Source: Deltaproteobacteria bacterium
Lineage (GTDB): Bacteria; Myxococcota; Myxococcia; Myxococcales; JAHFDP01
Direction: 5' to 3'
Length of the DNA: 34,427 bases
NCBI GenBank assembly: GCA_023248955.1
Contig: JAHFDP010000045.1
Coordinates: 1-34,427 of the forward strand
A program made the position numbers and the translations under genes. Shown in pieces: positions 7,405 through 15,575 of this stretch (position 1 is its first letter; every line of letters begins with the position of its first letter). Under the pieces are notes generated by a model. It searched no databases, had not been told where the DNA came from, and saw only the letters and a list, made by a program, of their open reading frames with translations.

Positions 7405-8523
7405 ATGCCGCCGCAGTCGCAACGTGACTATTACGAAGTTCTGGGCGTGGCCCGCAGCGCCAACGCGCAAGAGCTGAAATCCGCCTATCGCAAGCTCGCC
7501 ATCCAATTTCACCCCGACAAGAATCCGGGCGACCATCAAGCGGAAGAGCGATTCAAGGAAGCCTCAGCGGCGTACGGAGTCCTCTCCAATCCCGACAAGC
7601 GTGCGCGCTACGATCAGTTCGGCCACGCGGGTGGCGGGTTCGAGGGCTTTCCGCAGGGCGTCAACATCAACGATATTTTCGGCGATATTTTTGGAGACAT
7701 CTTCGGAGGGCAGCGGCGTTCGCGCGGTGGCCGTTCACGCGGCGCGGATCTCCGCTACGATCTCGAAATTACCTTCGAGGAAGCCGCCTTCGGCACCGAG
7801 GCGCGGGTCAAAATCCCCAAGCACAAATCGTGCGACACCTGCCACGGTTCCGGCGCGCGCGCAGGCACCGGACCGCGCACCTGTCCGACCTGCGGCGGCG
7901 CTGGCGAGCTGCGCATGTCGCAAGGCTTCTTCGCCATCTCACGAACCTGCGGCCATTGCGGCGGCACCGGTCAAGTCATCACCGATCCCTGCGCGACCTG
8001 TGGCGGCCGTGGCCGAACGGAGAGCGAAAACGCGCTCTCCATCAAAGTCCCCCCTGGCGTGGACACGGGCGTGCGGCTCAAACTTTCCAATGAGGGCGAG
8101 CCCGGCGATCGCGGCGGTCAACCCGGCGATCTCTACGTCGTGCTCCACGTCAAAGAGCACGAATTTTTCGTCCGCCAAGATCAGGACGTTCTCTGCGAAG
8201 TTCCCATCAGCTTCACGCAAGCCGCGTTGGGCGCGACCATCGACGTGCCCACGCTCGATGGCAAAGTGAAGATGAAAATTCCGTTAGGCACGCAGAGCGG
8301 CAAGGTCTTTCGCTTGAAGGGCAAAGGCATCGTGCAGCTCTCCGGACACGGCCGTGGCGATCAGCATGTCCGCGTGTTCGTGGAAGTCCCCGAGCGGCTG
8401 ACCAGCAAGCAGAAAGAGTTGCTCGAGGCGTTCGCGAGTGCGTGCGGTCAGGACACCAACCCACAGTCACGCAGCTTTTTTTCCCGCGTGAAAGAGCTTT
8501 TCAAGGACGCCGATGATGCTTAG
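7405..8523 (+). CDS. dnaJ: Chaperone protein DnaJ
   Basis: This 372-residue type I J-protein is the co-chaperone that delivers substrates to DnaK and stimulates its ATPase. The J domain (residues 8-70) carries HPD at 36-38. A Gly/Phe-rich linker with repeated DIFGDIFG follows. The zinc-binding region has all four CxxCxGxG motifs ([32 protein letters not shown]). The C-terminal substrate domains end with a long tail including FFSRVKELF. The frame is open to 7213, but the family start is ATG 7405. No dnaK or grpE is adjacent; the neighbours are a divergent ATPase and, 16 nt downstream, a histidine kinase. Confidence 0.96.
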   Translation: MPPQSQRDYYEVLGVARSANAQELKSAYRKLAIQFHPDKNPGDHQAEERFKEASAAYGVLSNPDKRARYDQFGHAGGGFEGFPQGVNINDIFGDIFGDIFGGQRRSRGGRSRGADLRYDLEITFEEAAFGTEARVKIPKHKSCDTCHGSGARAGTGPRTCPTCGGAGELRMSQGFFAISRTCGHCGGTGQVITDPCATCGGRGRTESENALSIKVPPGVDTGVRLKLSNEGEPGDRGGQPGDLYVVLHVKEHEFFVRQDQDVLCEVPISFTQAALGATIDVPTLDGKVKMKIPLGTQSGKVFRLKGKGIVQLSGHGRGDQHVRVFVEVPERLTSKQKELLEAFASACGQDTNPQSRSFFSRVKELFKDADDA

Positions 8524-8539
8524 ATACCGTTGAGCGCGT

Positions 8540-11140
8540 ATGCCAAACCAAACGTCGGCCAATAGCTGGTTCACGCCGGAACAGCTCAAAGGTCTGCTTG
8601 ATTATTGGCAGGTCTACGAGGCGAATTACGAAGCGATTCAGCACGATGCCCAGCGGTGGGCGGGGGACCATCCGATCCTTGGTCCCCTCGTTCGCAACAC
8701 GCCCAAGGAGGTTTCCGACGCCAACAGCGCGCGATCGCACGAACTGTCGCGACGGGCCATCGTCGACGGCGATTGGGCGACCTACATCGCGGATCTGCGG
8801 ACGCAGGGTGCGATGTATGCCAAGCAGGGTTTTCTCTTCGGGCACTGGTACGATCTGATTCGCTGGTACGGACGCTACATGGTGCCGCTGCTGGTGGAGA
8901 GGTTCACGGGCTCCACGGAGCGGCTGACCAACGCCGTCAACGGCATGCAGGAGCTGCTCGACCGCGCCATGGGCGTCTTGGGCGAGGAGTATTTGAAGAC
9001 GCGCGAGGCGCTTATCATCGAGAGCGAGGCGCGCAAATCCTCCATTCTCGAGGTGGCGCTCGACTGCATCGTCACGATGGACGAGGCGGGCGTCATCACC
9101 GAGTTCAATCCCGCGGCTGAGCGGACGTTTGGTACCAAGCGGGCCGAGGCGGTGGGCAAGCCGCTCGCCGACGTGATAATCCCCCCGCGTCTTCGAGAAG
9201 CGCATCGCAAGGGGCTCGCGCGCTACCTCGCGACGGGCGAGCAAAAAGTGTTGAACCGGCGCATCGAGCTGTCCGCTCAACGCGCCGACGGAACGGAATT
9301 TCCAGTTGAGGTGGCCATTAGCCGCATCAACGTCTCGGGCCCCGCGGCGTTCACGGGTTTCATTCGGGACCTCACCGGTCGCAAACAGGCCGAGGAGGCG
9401 CTGCGCAAAAGCGAAGCGCACGCCCGCGCGCTCGAAATTCGCGCGGCCAAGGCTGAGTTGCAGGAGAGCGAAGAGCGCTTTCGGATGTTGGTCGAAGCGG
9501 TCACCGACTACGCGATCTACCTGCTCGACGAGACGGGTCGCGTGGTGACTTGGAACGCGGGCGCGCAGCGAATCAAAGGCTATTCGGCGAGTGAAATTAT
9601 CGGGCGAGATTTTTCGACGTTCTTTCCCCCCGAGGACATCGCCAAGGGCCAGCCGCAGCAGGAGCTCGAAATCGCGACCAAGGAGGGCCGATTCGAGACC
9701 GAGGCGTGGCGGATTCGCAAGGATGGAACGCGGTTTTTTTGCAACATCATCCTCAATGCGCTTCGCGATGCGGACGGCCACCTGCGCGGCTTTGCCAAGA
9801 TCACGCGCGATCTCACGCTGTCGAGACAGGCCGAGGAGAATGAGCGGCGGCTCTTCCGGGAGCGGGTGGCGCGAGCGGCGGCCGAGCGTGCCGAAGAGAG
9901 TGCGCGTGAGCAAGCGGAGCGGTTGCGGTTGTTGGCCGAAGCTTCACGCTTGTTCGTGACGGCGAGCGTGGAGCCGGAAGCAATCCTGCAAACCATCGCG
10001 CGGCACCTGGCCGAGATCATCGGCGACAACTGCATGGTGCAGATGCTCGACGAGTCGAGCGATTTGCGTTACCGCGCTTTTCACGACCGAGATCCGGCGG
10101 CGCGCGCGCTGGCGGAAGAGTTGTTCGTCGGGAAACGGGTGCCGAAGAACGATTCCTCCGTGGCGTTGGCTCGCGGCGAATCTGTTCTCATGCCGGTCGT
10201 TGCGTCGAACCGTCGGGACAGCGAACCCTTCGAGCCGTTCACGCGCCGATTTCAGGTGCACAGCCTCGTCGCCGTGCCGTTGCGCAATCCGCAGGGAATG
10301 GTCGGGGCGCTGGTGCTCTGCCGGCACCGCGAGAAGCGGCCCTTTTCGGAGAGCGATCTTTCGCTCGTGCAGGACTTGGCTGATCGCGCGGGGCTCGCGC
10401 TGGAGAACGCTCGGCTCTACCGTGAGCTGATGGGTGCGGTGCAGGTGCGCGACGATTTCTTGGCCATCGCCGGGCACGAGCTCAAGACGCCTCTCGCCGC
10501 GCTGCTCCTGCAGTTGCAAAGCCTGCAACGCGCGGTGCTCAAGGGACCGCCCAGTAACCTCGCTGGCCGGCTCGACAAGGCCACTGCCAGCGGCGTGCGG
10601 TTGGAACGTCTTATCGGCGAGCTCCTCGATGTTTCGCGAATCGCGGCGGGCCGGCTCATCCTCGAGCCGGAGCCGTTCAATCTGACCGCATTGGTGCAGG
10701 AGGTCGCGACCCGATTCGCTGAGGGCTCGTCGCCTATTGCCGTGCGCGGAGAAATTTCGCTGCCGGGTTTCTGGGACCGCCTGCGCCTGGACCAGGTCGT
10801 TAATAATTTATTGGGCAATGCCGTGAAGTATGGACTGGGGAAATCGGTGGAAGTAGAGCTGTCGGTCGAGCAGGGGGATGCCGTGCTGCGCGTGATTGAT
10901 CACGGCATCGGGATCGACGAGGAGCATCAGAGAAAGATATTCGAGCGATTTGAGCGCGCTGTGGCCACGCGCGAGTACGGTGGCTTCGGACTTGGATTGT
11001 GGATCGCACGGCAGATCATCGAGGCGAGCGGCGGCGAGATCGAGGTTCAGAGCAAGCCGGAGCAGGGGTCCACATTTACGGTGCGGCTCCCGCTTCGTTC
11101 GCCGGAAGCGTCCACGGGCCTTGGTGAAGCTCGCGCCTAA
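8540..11140 (+). CDS. Hybrid-sensor PAS-PAS-GAF histidine kinase with globin-sensor-like N-terminus
   Basis: This 866-residue protein has no membrane segments, so it is probably a cytoplasmic sensor. Residues 1-160 are helical and resemble the protoglobin/globin-coupled-sensor domain, but the position expected to hold the haem-binding histidine appears to be Tyr93 (QGAMYAKQGF). PAS domains follow at about 165-285 and 310-430, then a coiled coil, then a GAF domain (about 465-630). HisKA carries AGHELKTP with phospho-accepting H646. The ATPase domain has the N box (NNLLGNAVKYG), G1 (DHGIGID) and G2 (GFGLGLWIA). No receiver domain is fused; a separate receiver follows immediately and is the likely partner. 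The stimulus cannot be deduced. Confidence 0.92.
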   Translation: MPNQTSANSWFTPEQLKGLLDYWQVYEANYEAIQHDAQRWAGDHPILGPLVRNTPKEVSDANSARSHELSRRAIVDGDWATYIADLRTQGAMYAKQGFLFGHWYDLIRWYGRYMVPLLVERFTGSTERLTNAVNGMQELLDRAMGVLGEEYLKTREALIIESEARKSSILEVALDCIVTMDEAGVITEFNPAAERTFGTKRAEAVGKPLADVIIPPRLREAHRKGLARYLATGEQKVLNRRIELSAQRADGTEFPVEVAISRINVSGPAAFTGFIRDLTGRKQAEEALRKSEAHARALEIRAAKAELQESEERFRMLVEAVTDYAIYLLDETGRVVTWNAGAQRIKGYSASEIIGRDFSTFFPPEDIAKGQPQQELEIATKEGRFETEAWRIRKDGTRFFCNIILNALRDADGHLRGFAKITRDLTLSRQAEENERRLFRERVARAAAERAEESAREQAERLRLLAEASRLFVTASVEPEAILQTIARHLAEIIGDNCMVQMLDESSDLRYRAFHDRDPAARALAEELFVGKRVPKNDSSVALARGESVLMPVVASNRRDSEPFEPFTRRFQVHSLVAVPLRNPQGMVGALVLCRHREKRPFSESDLSLVQDLADRAGLALENARLYRELMGAVQVRDDFLAIAGHELKTPLAALLLQLQSLQRAVLKGPPSNLAGRLDKATASGVRLERLIGELLDVSRIAAGRLILEPEPFNLTALVQEVATRFAEGSSPIAVRGEISLPGFWDRLRLDQVVNNLLGNAVKYGLGKSVEVELSVEQGDAVLRVIDHGIGIDEEHQRKIFERFERAVATREYGGFGLGLWIARQIIEASGGEIEVQSKPEQGSTFTVRLPLRSPEASTGLGEARA

Positions 11141-11153
11141 GAGGAAGGCGGTT

Positions 11154-11540
11154 GTGTCGTACACTCTAGCGATGGCGAAAGATCGACCGATGCTGGTCGT
11201 TGATGACGACCTGGCGCTGCGAGAGGCGCTCCGGGACAGCTTGACCGACGAAGGGTACCTGCTCGCCGAAGCGTCGGACGGGACCGCCGCACTGGCTTAT
11301 TTGCGCGCCAATCCAAGGCCCGCGTTAATCCTGCTCGACTGGAACATGGCCCCGATGAACGGCGCGCAGTTCATGAGCGAGATGGTCAAAGATCCGGTGT
11401 TGGCCGAAATTCCGGTGGTGCTGCTCACTGCCGATGCGCGCATTCGCGAAAAGACGTTGATGTACCGATTCGCTGCCTCGCTGAAAAAGCCGGTGGACCT
11501 AGACGCGCTGTTTGCAGTCGTCGGGCGTTACTGCGCCTGA
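11154..11540 (+). CDS. Single-domain response regulator
   Basis: This 128-residue receiver has no output domain. The acidic pair D17-D18 (VVDDD), phospho-acceptor D62 (ILLDWNMAPMNG), switch T92 (LLTADA) and K112 (LKKP) are all present. It lies 13 nt after the histidine kinase and is probably its phosphorylation target; being CheY-like, it must act by protein contact. GTG 11154 is chosen because AGGAAGG lies 5 nt before it; ATG 11172 (MAKDRPML) is the alternative without a ribosome-binding site. Its 3' end overlaps the convergent lipoprotein gene by 13 nt (11528-11540). Confidence 0.9.
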   Translation: MSYTLAMAKDRPMLVVDDDLALREALRDSLTDEGYLLAEASDGTAALAYLRANPRPALILLDWNMAPMNGAQFMSEMVKDPVLAEIPVVLLTADARIREKTLMYRFAASLKKPVDLDALFAVVGRYCA

Positions 11541-13558
11541 GCTGCGGCCGTGGGAACGACCGTGCTGGGGTCGAATTCGTGAACGCCGTCTTTGCCGATC
11601 GTCAGCCAGAAGAGCGCCGTCTTCGCTTCGCGGCCGTCGGTGAAAGCCAGCACGCCCGTGGCGCCTTCGAGCGGCGGCGCGCTCCGGAGCGCGGCCAGAA
11701 AGGCTTCGCGGTTTTGTGGACGCGCGGTTTGTAGAAGGCGTTTGACGAGCGACGCGGTGTCGTAGGCGGACGCTTCCAGAATTCCCGGCGCGCGATGGTA
11801 GGCCTCGGAAAATTGCGCCACGAACGTGCGTGTTTTCTCCCGCTCGCTCGGTGCGTAAAAGCCGTCGACGAAGACGCTACACTGAACATATTTGCCCGCG
11901 CGCGCGAGGAGCTCGGGGTTGTCCCAGCCGTTGCCGCCCAGCAGCAGCACGGTCTTGAGGTCATCGCGCTTGGTGGTTTTCTTGATCCGCTCGACGTCCT
12001 TGAGATCGCAGCCGTTGGTGACGATGTCTTCCACCGCCAGCGCCGGCGCCACCAGCGCGACCGTCTTGTAAAAATCGGGAATGAGCAGTGCTTCGAAATC
12101 GATCACCGGCGGTACGTCCTTGCGCAACTTCTCCAGCTCTTTTCGGCGACGGAAGGCGTCCTTGATCGACTCGGCCTCGCGCCGCTGCTCTCCATAGTCG
12201 GCGCGGTCGGCGAGACATTCGGTGCAGCGGCCGACGAGACGTTTGACCGGTTCGGTAAAAGTGGTCTGCTCGGCTTCATAAGTTTCGTAACCGCGCATTT
12301 GCGCGCCGCGGCGCTCGAGCTCGTCCCAGAACGCCTGCGTCAGCTCGTCGCCGTAGGGGATGTTCGGTTGCAACACGGCGAACGTTTTGTAACCGAGCCG
12401 ATCCACCGCGAAGTCAGCGAGGGCACGGCCTTGCGCGGAGTTGGTCAGCATGTTCCGAAAAATATGCGGACCGATGGCGGGAATTCCCTCGACGCGCGAG
12501 AGCGAAACCATGGGCAGGCCGAGCTCCTCGGCGCGTGCGGCGGCCGGCGCGGATTCGGCGCTGCCGATAGGGCCGATGACCGCGATCACGCCGTCCTCAC
12601 GCGCTAGGGACTCGACCATGCGCATCGCTTCGTCGGGTTCGCCTTTGGTGTCTTTCACGACCACGCGGATGTCGCCCGATCCGTCGAGTGGCAAGATCAC
12701 GGAGAGGCCGTCGAGCACCGATTTTCCGTAAGCCGCGAAGCGGCCGGAGAGCGGAAGAAGAACGCCGATGACGCCGGGCTTGCCCGAGCCTTGCGATTGA
12801 AGTTGCTCGCGCAAGATTTTTACATCCGTCACCAACGGCTCATCGCCAGAGAGGGGAACCGGTCCCCCTCCGTCCGCCGGTGAAGCCGTCGGCCTCCATC
12901 CCCCTGGCTCACTCCCTCCGTCGTTCGCAATTCCTAAGCGTCGATCGAGATCATCCAAGAGGGATACGGCGCGGCCGCGATCGCCGAGATGCACGTAAAC
13001 GCGCGCGAGCTTGAGCGCAACCGGTGGCCAAGCGGCGGACGCGCGCGGAATTTCTTCGGCGAGTTTCGCGATGTCGTTGAACGGAACTTTGGAATCGACC
13101 AACTCGACGAAGTGCGCCAGCGCTGCTGCTTTTCCCTCGTCGGGCGCGGCGTCGACGAGCTGCCAGCGCCAACGCGCGGCTTCGTGAAACTGTCCCGAGG
13201 CCTCCGCGGCCTGCGCGGCGGCCTCGGTGACCTGCACGCGCGAATCGCCGCTGGCGTCTTCCACCACGGGCCGCAGCGTCTGCACCGCATCGGCGGCGTG
13301 GCCGAGCTTCAACTGCGCGAGTCCCAGCTGCCGCGCGGCTTCGCGTGCCAACGGTGACGCGGGAAAGCGGTTCAGCACGTCGGAAAAACCCTGCTCCGCG
13401 GTCTTGAAATCACCGCGATCCGCCGCGGATTTGGCGGCGTTGAAGGCGTCTTGCGCGGCGGCTTCGTAAGGCACTTCGCGGCCGCCGACGAGAACGGTCT
13501 TTTGCGCGCAAGCAACAAGCGGCGTGAGAGCGACGAGAAGGGCGAGGGCGGTGCGCAT
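11528..13558 (-). CDS. LpoA-like lipoprotein with periplasmic-binding-protein domain
   Basis: This 676-residue protein has a lipoprotein signal MRTALALLVALTPLVAC with lipobox LVAC (C17). Residues about 35-230 are TPR-like helical repeats (DRGDFKTAEQGFSDVLNRFP, then LGLAQLKLGHAADAV). From GVIGVLLPLSGRFAAYG onward it is a type I periplasmic-binding fold as in leucine/amide-binding proteins and in LpoA, the outer-membrane activator of penicillin-binding protein 1A. Repeats plus binding fold on a lipoprotein match the penicillin-binding-protein-activator family. A charged, cysteine-containing insert (CTECLADRADYGEQ then ELEKLRKD) interrupts the binding fold. The frame is open to 13945, but only ATG 13558 gives a signal peptide. 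It is divergent from the M50 protease. Confidence 0.82.
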   Translation of the reverse strand: MRTALALLVALTPLVACAQKTVLVGGREVPYEAAAQDAFNAAKSAADRGDFKTAEQGFSDVLNRFPASPLAREAARQLGLAQLKLGHAADAVQTLRPVVEDASGDSRVQVTEAAAQAAEASGQFHEAARWRWQLVDAAPDEGKAAALAHFVELVDSKVPFNDIAKLAEEIPRASAAWPPVALKLARVYVHLGDRGRAVSLLDDLDRRLGIANDGGSEPGGWRPTASPADGGGPVPLSGDEPLVTDVKILREQLQSQGSGKPGVIGVLLPLSGRFAAYGKSVLDGLSVILPLDGSGDIRVVVKDTKGEPDEAMRMVESLAREDGVIAVIGPIGSAESAPAAARAEELGLPMVSLSRVEGIPAIGPHIFRNMLTNSAQGRALADFAVDRLGYKTFAVLQPNIPYGDELTQAFWDELERRGAQMRGYETYEAEQTTFTEPVKRLVGRCTECLADRADYGEQRREAESIKDAFRRRKELEKLRKDVPPVIDFEALLIPDFYKTVALVAPALAVEDIVTNGCDLKDVERIKKTTKRDDLKTVLLLGGNGWDNPELLARAGKYVQCSVFVDGFYAPSEREKTRTFVAQFSEAYHRAPGILEASAYDTASLVKRLLQTARPQNREAFLAALRSAPPLEGATGVLAFTDGREAKTALFWLTIGKDGVHEFDPSTVVPTAAAQAQ

Positions 13559-13639
13559 GGGACTCGAGAACTTAGCTAGAATCAGCGTGAGCCGAAAGGG
13601 AGAGAGAAAACGCCCGCCGGAAAAACGCTCGCGCTTCAC

Positions 13640-14485
13640 GTGTTCCTCTTCGCGGCCACCGTTGCCACCACTTGGCTGGCCGGTGGTGCCGCTTACAGCG
13701 TAGCCGTCATGACGATTCTGCTCTGCCACGAAATGGGTCACTACGTGCTCGCCCGCCGACACGGCGTCGACGCCTCGTTGCCGTTCTTCATTCCGCTGCC
13801 GTTCCTCTCGCTCTTCGGCACCATGGGCGCGGTCATCGTGATGCGCTCGCGGCTCTCCACGCGCGAGGCCGTCGTCGACATCGGCGCGGCGGGGCCGCTG
13901 GCGGGCGCGCTGGTGGCAATTCCGCTGACGTTGTGGGGCTTGCATCTCTCAACGTGGGTGTCGCCGGAAATTCCGCGCGCGGTGTTTGGACACGGGCTTT
14001 GGAGCGCGATCTCGCAGCTGGTCGGTCGTGCGCCATTTCGCGCATCGCACGCCTTGATCCCCGTCGAATACCACTCGATGCTCTTTGCGCTGCTCGCGAA
14101 AATCGCACTGCCCGCGCGTCCGCCGGGTACGGAAATTCTGCTGCACCCGATGGCCTGGGCCGGTTGGGTAGGGCTCTTCGTGACCAGCCTCAATCTCTTG
14201 CCCATCGGCCAGCTCGACGGCGGCCACGTGGCCTATGCGCTCTTTGGGCCGCGCGGGCACCGGTTGATTGGACGCGCCGCCATAACGATACTTATTATAT
14301 TATCTTTAGTTTCGTTCGCCGGCTGGCTCTTGTGGGCGCTGATCGCCTGGAAGCTGGTGGGCACGCGCCACCCGCCGATCGACGCGCCCGAACGGCCACT
14401 GGATTTGAGACGGCGTCTGATCGGGCTGGCGAGCCTGGTCCTGCTCATTTTGACGTTTCTTCCGAACCCGCTGGAGCTGGGTTAA
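13640..14485 (+). CDS. M50 family membrane metalloprotease (site-2 protease type)
   Basis: This 281-residue polytopic membrane protein carries zinc motif HEMGH (residues 30-34) in its second membrane segment and NLLPIGQLDGGH near residue 190, the NPDG-like second metal motif of site-2 proteases. The LPFFIPLPF...GTMGAVI segment is typical of the soluble-domain-free M50 subgroup. These enzymes cut membrane-embedded substrates. The frame has no ATG near the beginning; GTG 13640 starts inside the first predicted membrane helix. The reading frame is open upstream to 13580 without a normal start, so the true N-terminus is uncertain. Its stop overlaps that of the first calpain-like gene. Confidence 0.85.
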   Translation: MFLFAATVATTWLAGGAAYSVAVMTILLCHEMGHYVLARRHGVDASLPFFIPLPFLSLFGTMGAVIVMRSRLSTREAVVDIGAAGPLAGALVAIPLTLWGLHLSTWVSPEIPRAVFGHGLWSAISQLVGRAPFRASHALIPVEYHSMLFALLAKIALPARPPGTEILLHPMAWAGWVGLFVTSLNLLPIGQLDGGHVAYALFGPRGHRLIGRAAITILIILSLVSFAGWLLWALIAWKLVGTRHPPIDAPERPLDLRRRLIGLASLVLLILTFLPNPLELG

Positions 14486-15570
14486 TTTCCCCCACCCTGA
14501 CCCTCCCCCGCAGAGGGGGGAGTGGAATGGTTCAGCTGTCCAGACACATCAAGCCAATTGAAGAGCAGCGTAAATTTCTCGAGCGGCAATTCAAAAGTCG
14601 CGCCTTCGCTTTCGGGAGACTTTCGATGCCGCTCGCCAAAGGGATTGCGGAGCAACACGTAACGTTGTCCGTGACGCTCGTAGGCGCCGAAAACGCTGTA
14701 GGCGTGACCGCCGGTAATCAGATCGTTCGCGATGCGCAGCGACCCGTTGTTTCGCAACAGGCGCGTGGCGCGCGCGGACTGAACGCGCTCGTGAAGTTTG
14801 AGCGCCCTCATCGAAACGGAGCTGGCATCGACCAGGCGGCCTTCCGCGAGTGCGCGCTGAATGCGGGTGTAGGTCACGAACGCGCTCTCTCGCGTCGCCT
14901 CGATGGTGTGATGCGAGGCCCAGATGCCGGTTAGCGCTTCCATCACGCGCCAGGCGTGACCGCCGTCGATGCGATCCCAACCGGTTCGCCAACGCTCGTA
15001 ACGCGACGGCTCGATCTCGAGGCGTTGTGAGGTACCGTAAAATTTGTCGTTCCAAACCGCGAACGCTTTTTCGAGCGCCACGACCCAGAGTTTCTGATCC
15101 GCGACGCGCGCAAAAATCGGACGGCCCTTTCTGTCGACCGGAATTTTCGTGGTGATGGGCGCCAAGTCGCGCACGAAGTCGCCGTAGTCGTCTTCGCGGT
15201 AAAACATCGCCTGCACGCGCCCAGCGCTGTCCAGCGCGAGGGTGCCGTCGTCGTTGCGCGCGAAAAGTCCCTTGATCAAATCGGGATTGGCGCGCGCCAG
15301 CGAACTAACCGTCGCCAGAAAATAACAGTCACCGAGGGTGCCTTGCAGGACGTCATCGGGATGCGGTCCTTTCCCGAAGAGCGTGTGCTCGTCGAAGCGT
15401 GAGAGACCCTTCAGCGCCTCGTACCGCGGTTCGCGTTTCAGCAATTTTGGTGTGAGCAGAAGGCCCGGCTCGCCAGACTGGTGGAGCGTCTTCAGACCGA
15501 AATTTGGCCGTTCGCGAATCGGCGCGCCGGCGGCCACGATCAGCGCCAGCGCGAGGTGCAGCACGCCCAT
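14482..15570 (-). CDS. Secreted calpain-like (C2 family) cysteine protease, copy 1
   Basis: This 362-residue protein has an N-terminal signal peptide (MGVLHLALALIVAAGA). The calpain core is clear: QGTLGDCYFLATVSSLA has the oxyanion glutamine and catalytic C82, GGHAYSVFGA has H289 and LLRNPFGE has N309. ALEKAFAVWN is another conserved calpain segment. No EF-hand or C2 domain is fused. It lies 5 nt after copy 2 on the same strand, so the two are probably cotranscribed. The last 14 residues (STPPSAGEGQGGGN) are encoded by a GC-rich hairpin repeat and are absent from copy 2. The stop codon overlaps the M50 stop by 4 nt. Substrate is unknown. Confidence 0.85.
   Translation of the reverse strand: MGVLHLALALIVAAGAPIRERPNFGLKTLHQSGEPGLLLTPKLLKREPRYEALKGLSRFDEHTLFGKGPHPDDVLQGTLGDCYFLATVSSLARANPDLIKGLFARNDDGTLALDSAGRVQAMFYREDDYGDFVRDLAPITTKIPVDRKGRPIFARVADQKLWVVALEKAFAVWNDKFYGTSQRLEIEPSRYERWRTGWDRIDGGHAWRVMEALTGIWASHHTIEATRESAFVTYTRIQRALAEGRLVDASSVSMRALKLHERVQSARATRLLRNNGSLRIANDLITGGHAYSVFGAYERHGQRYVLLRNPFGERHRKSPESEGATFELPLEKFTLLFNWLDVSGQLNHSTPPSAGEGQGGGN
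14489..14524. repeat. GC-rich hairpin repeat, copy A
   Basis: CCCACCCTGACCCTCCCCCG followed by CAGAGGGGGGAGTGG forms a stem of C-rich and G-rich arms. The CACCCTGACCCTCCCCCG half is identical to copy B at 16708. It lies inside the 3' end of the first calpain-like gene and encodes its C-terminal tail. Confidence 0.7.
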
Positions 15571-15575
15571 GGAAA

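Noticed and set aside
8501-9913. 470-codon minus-strand open frame opposite the histidine kinase
   Set aside because: The plus frame has continuous PAS and kinase motifs; the antisense translation has none.
13672-14934. 420-codon plus-strand frame spanning the M50 gene and calpain copy 1
   Set aside because: It runs in the wrong frame for M50, is antisense to the calpain and has no recognisable domain.
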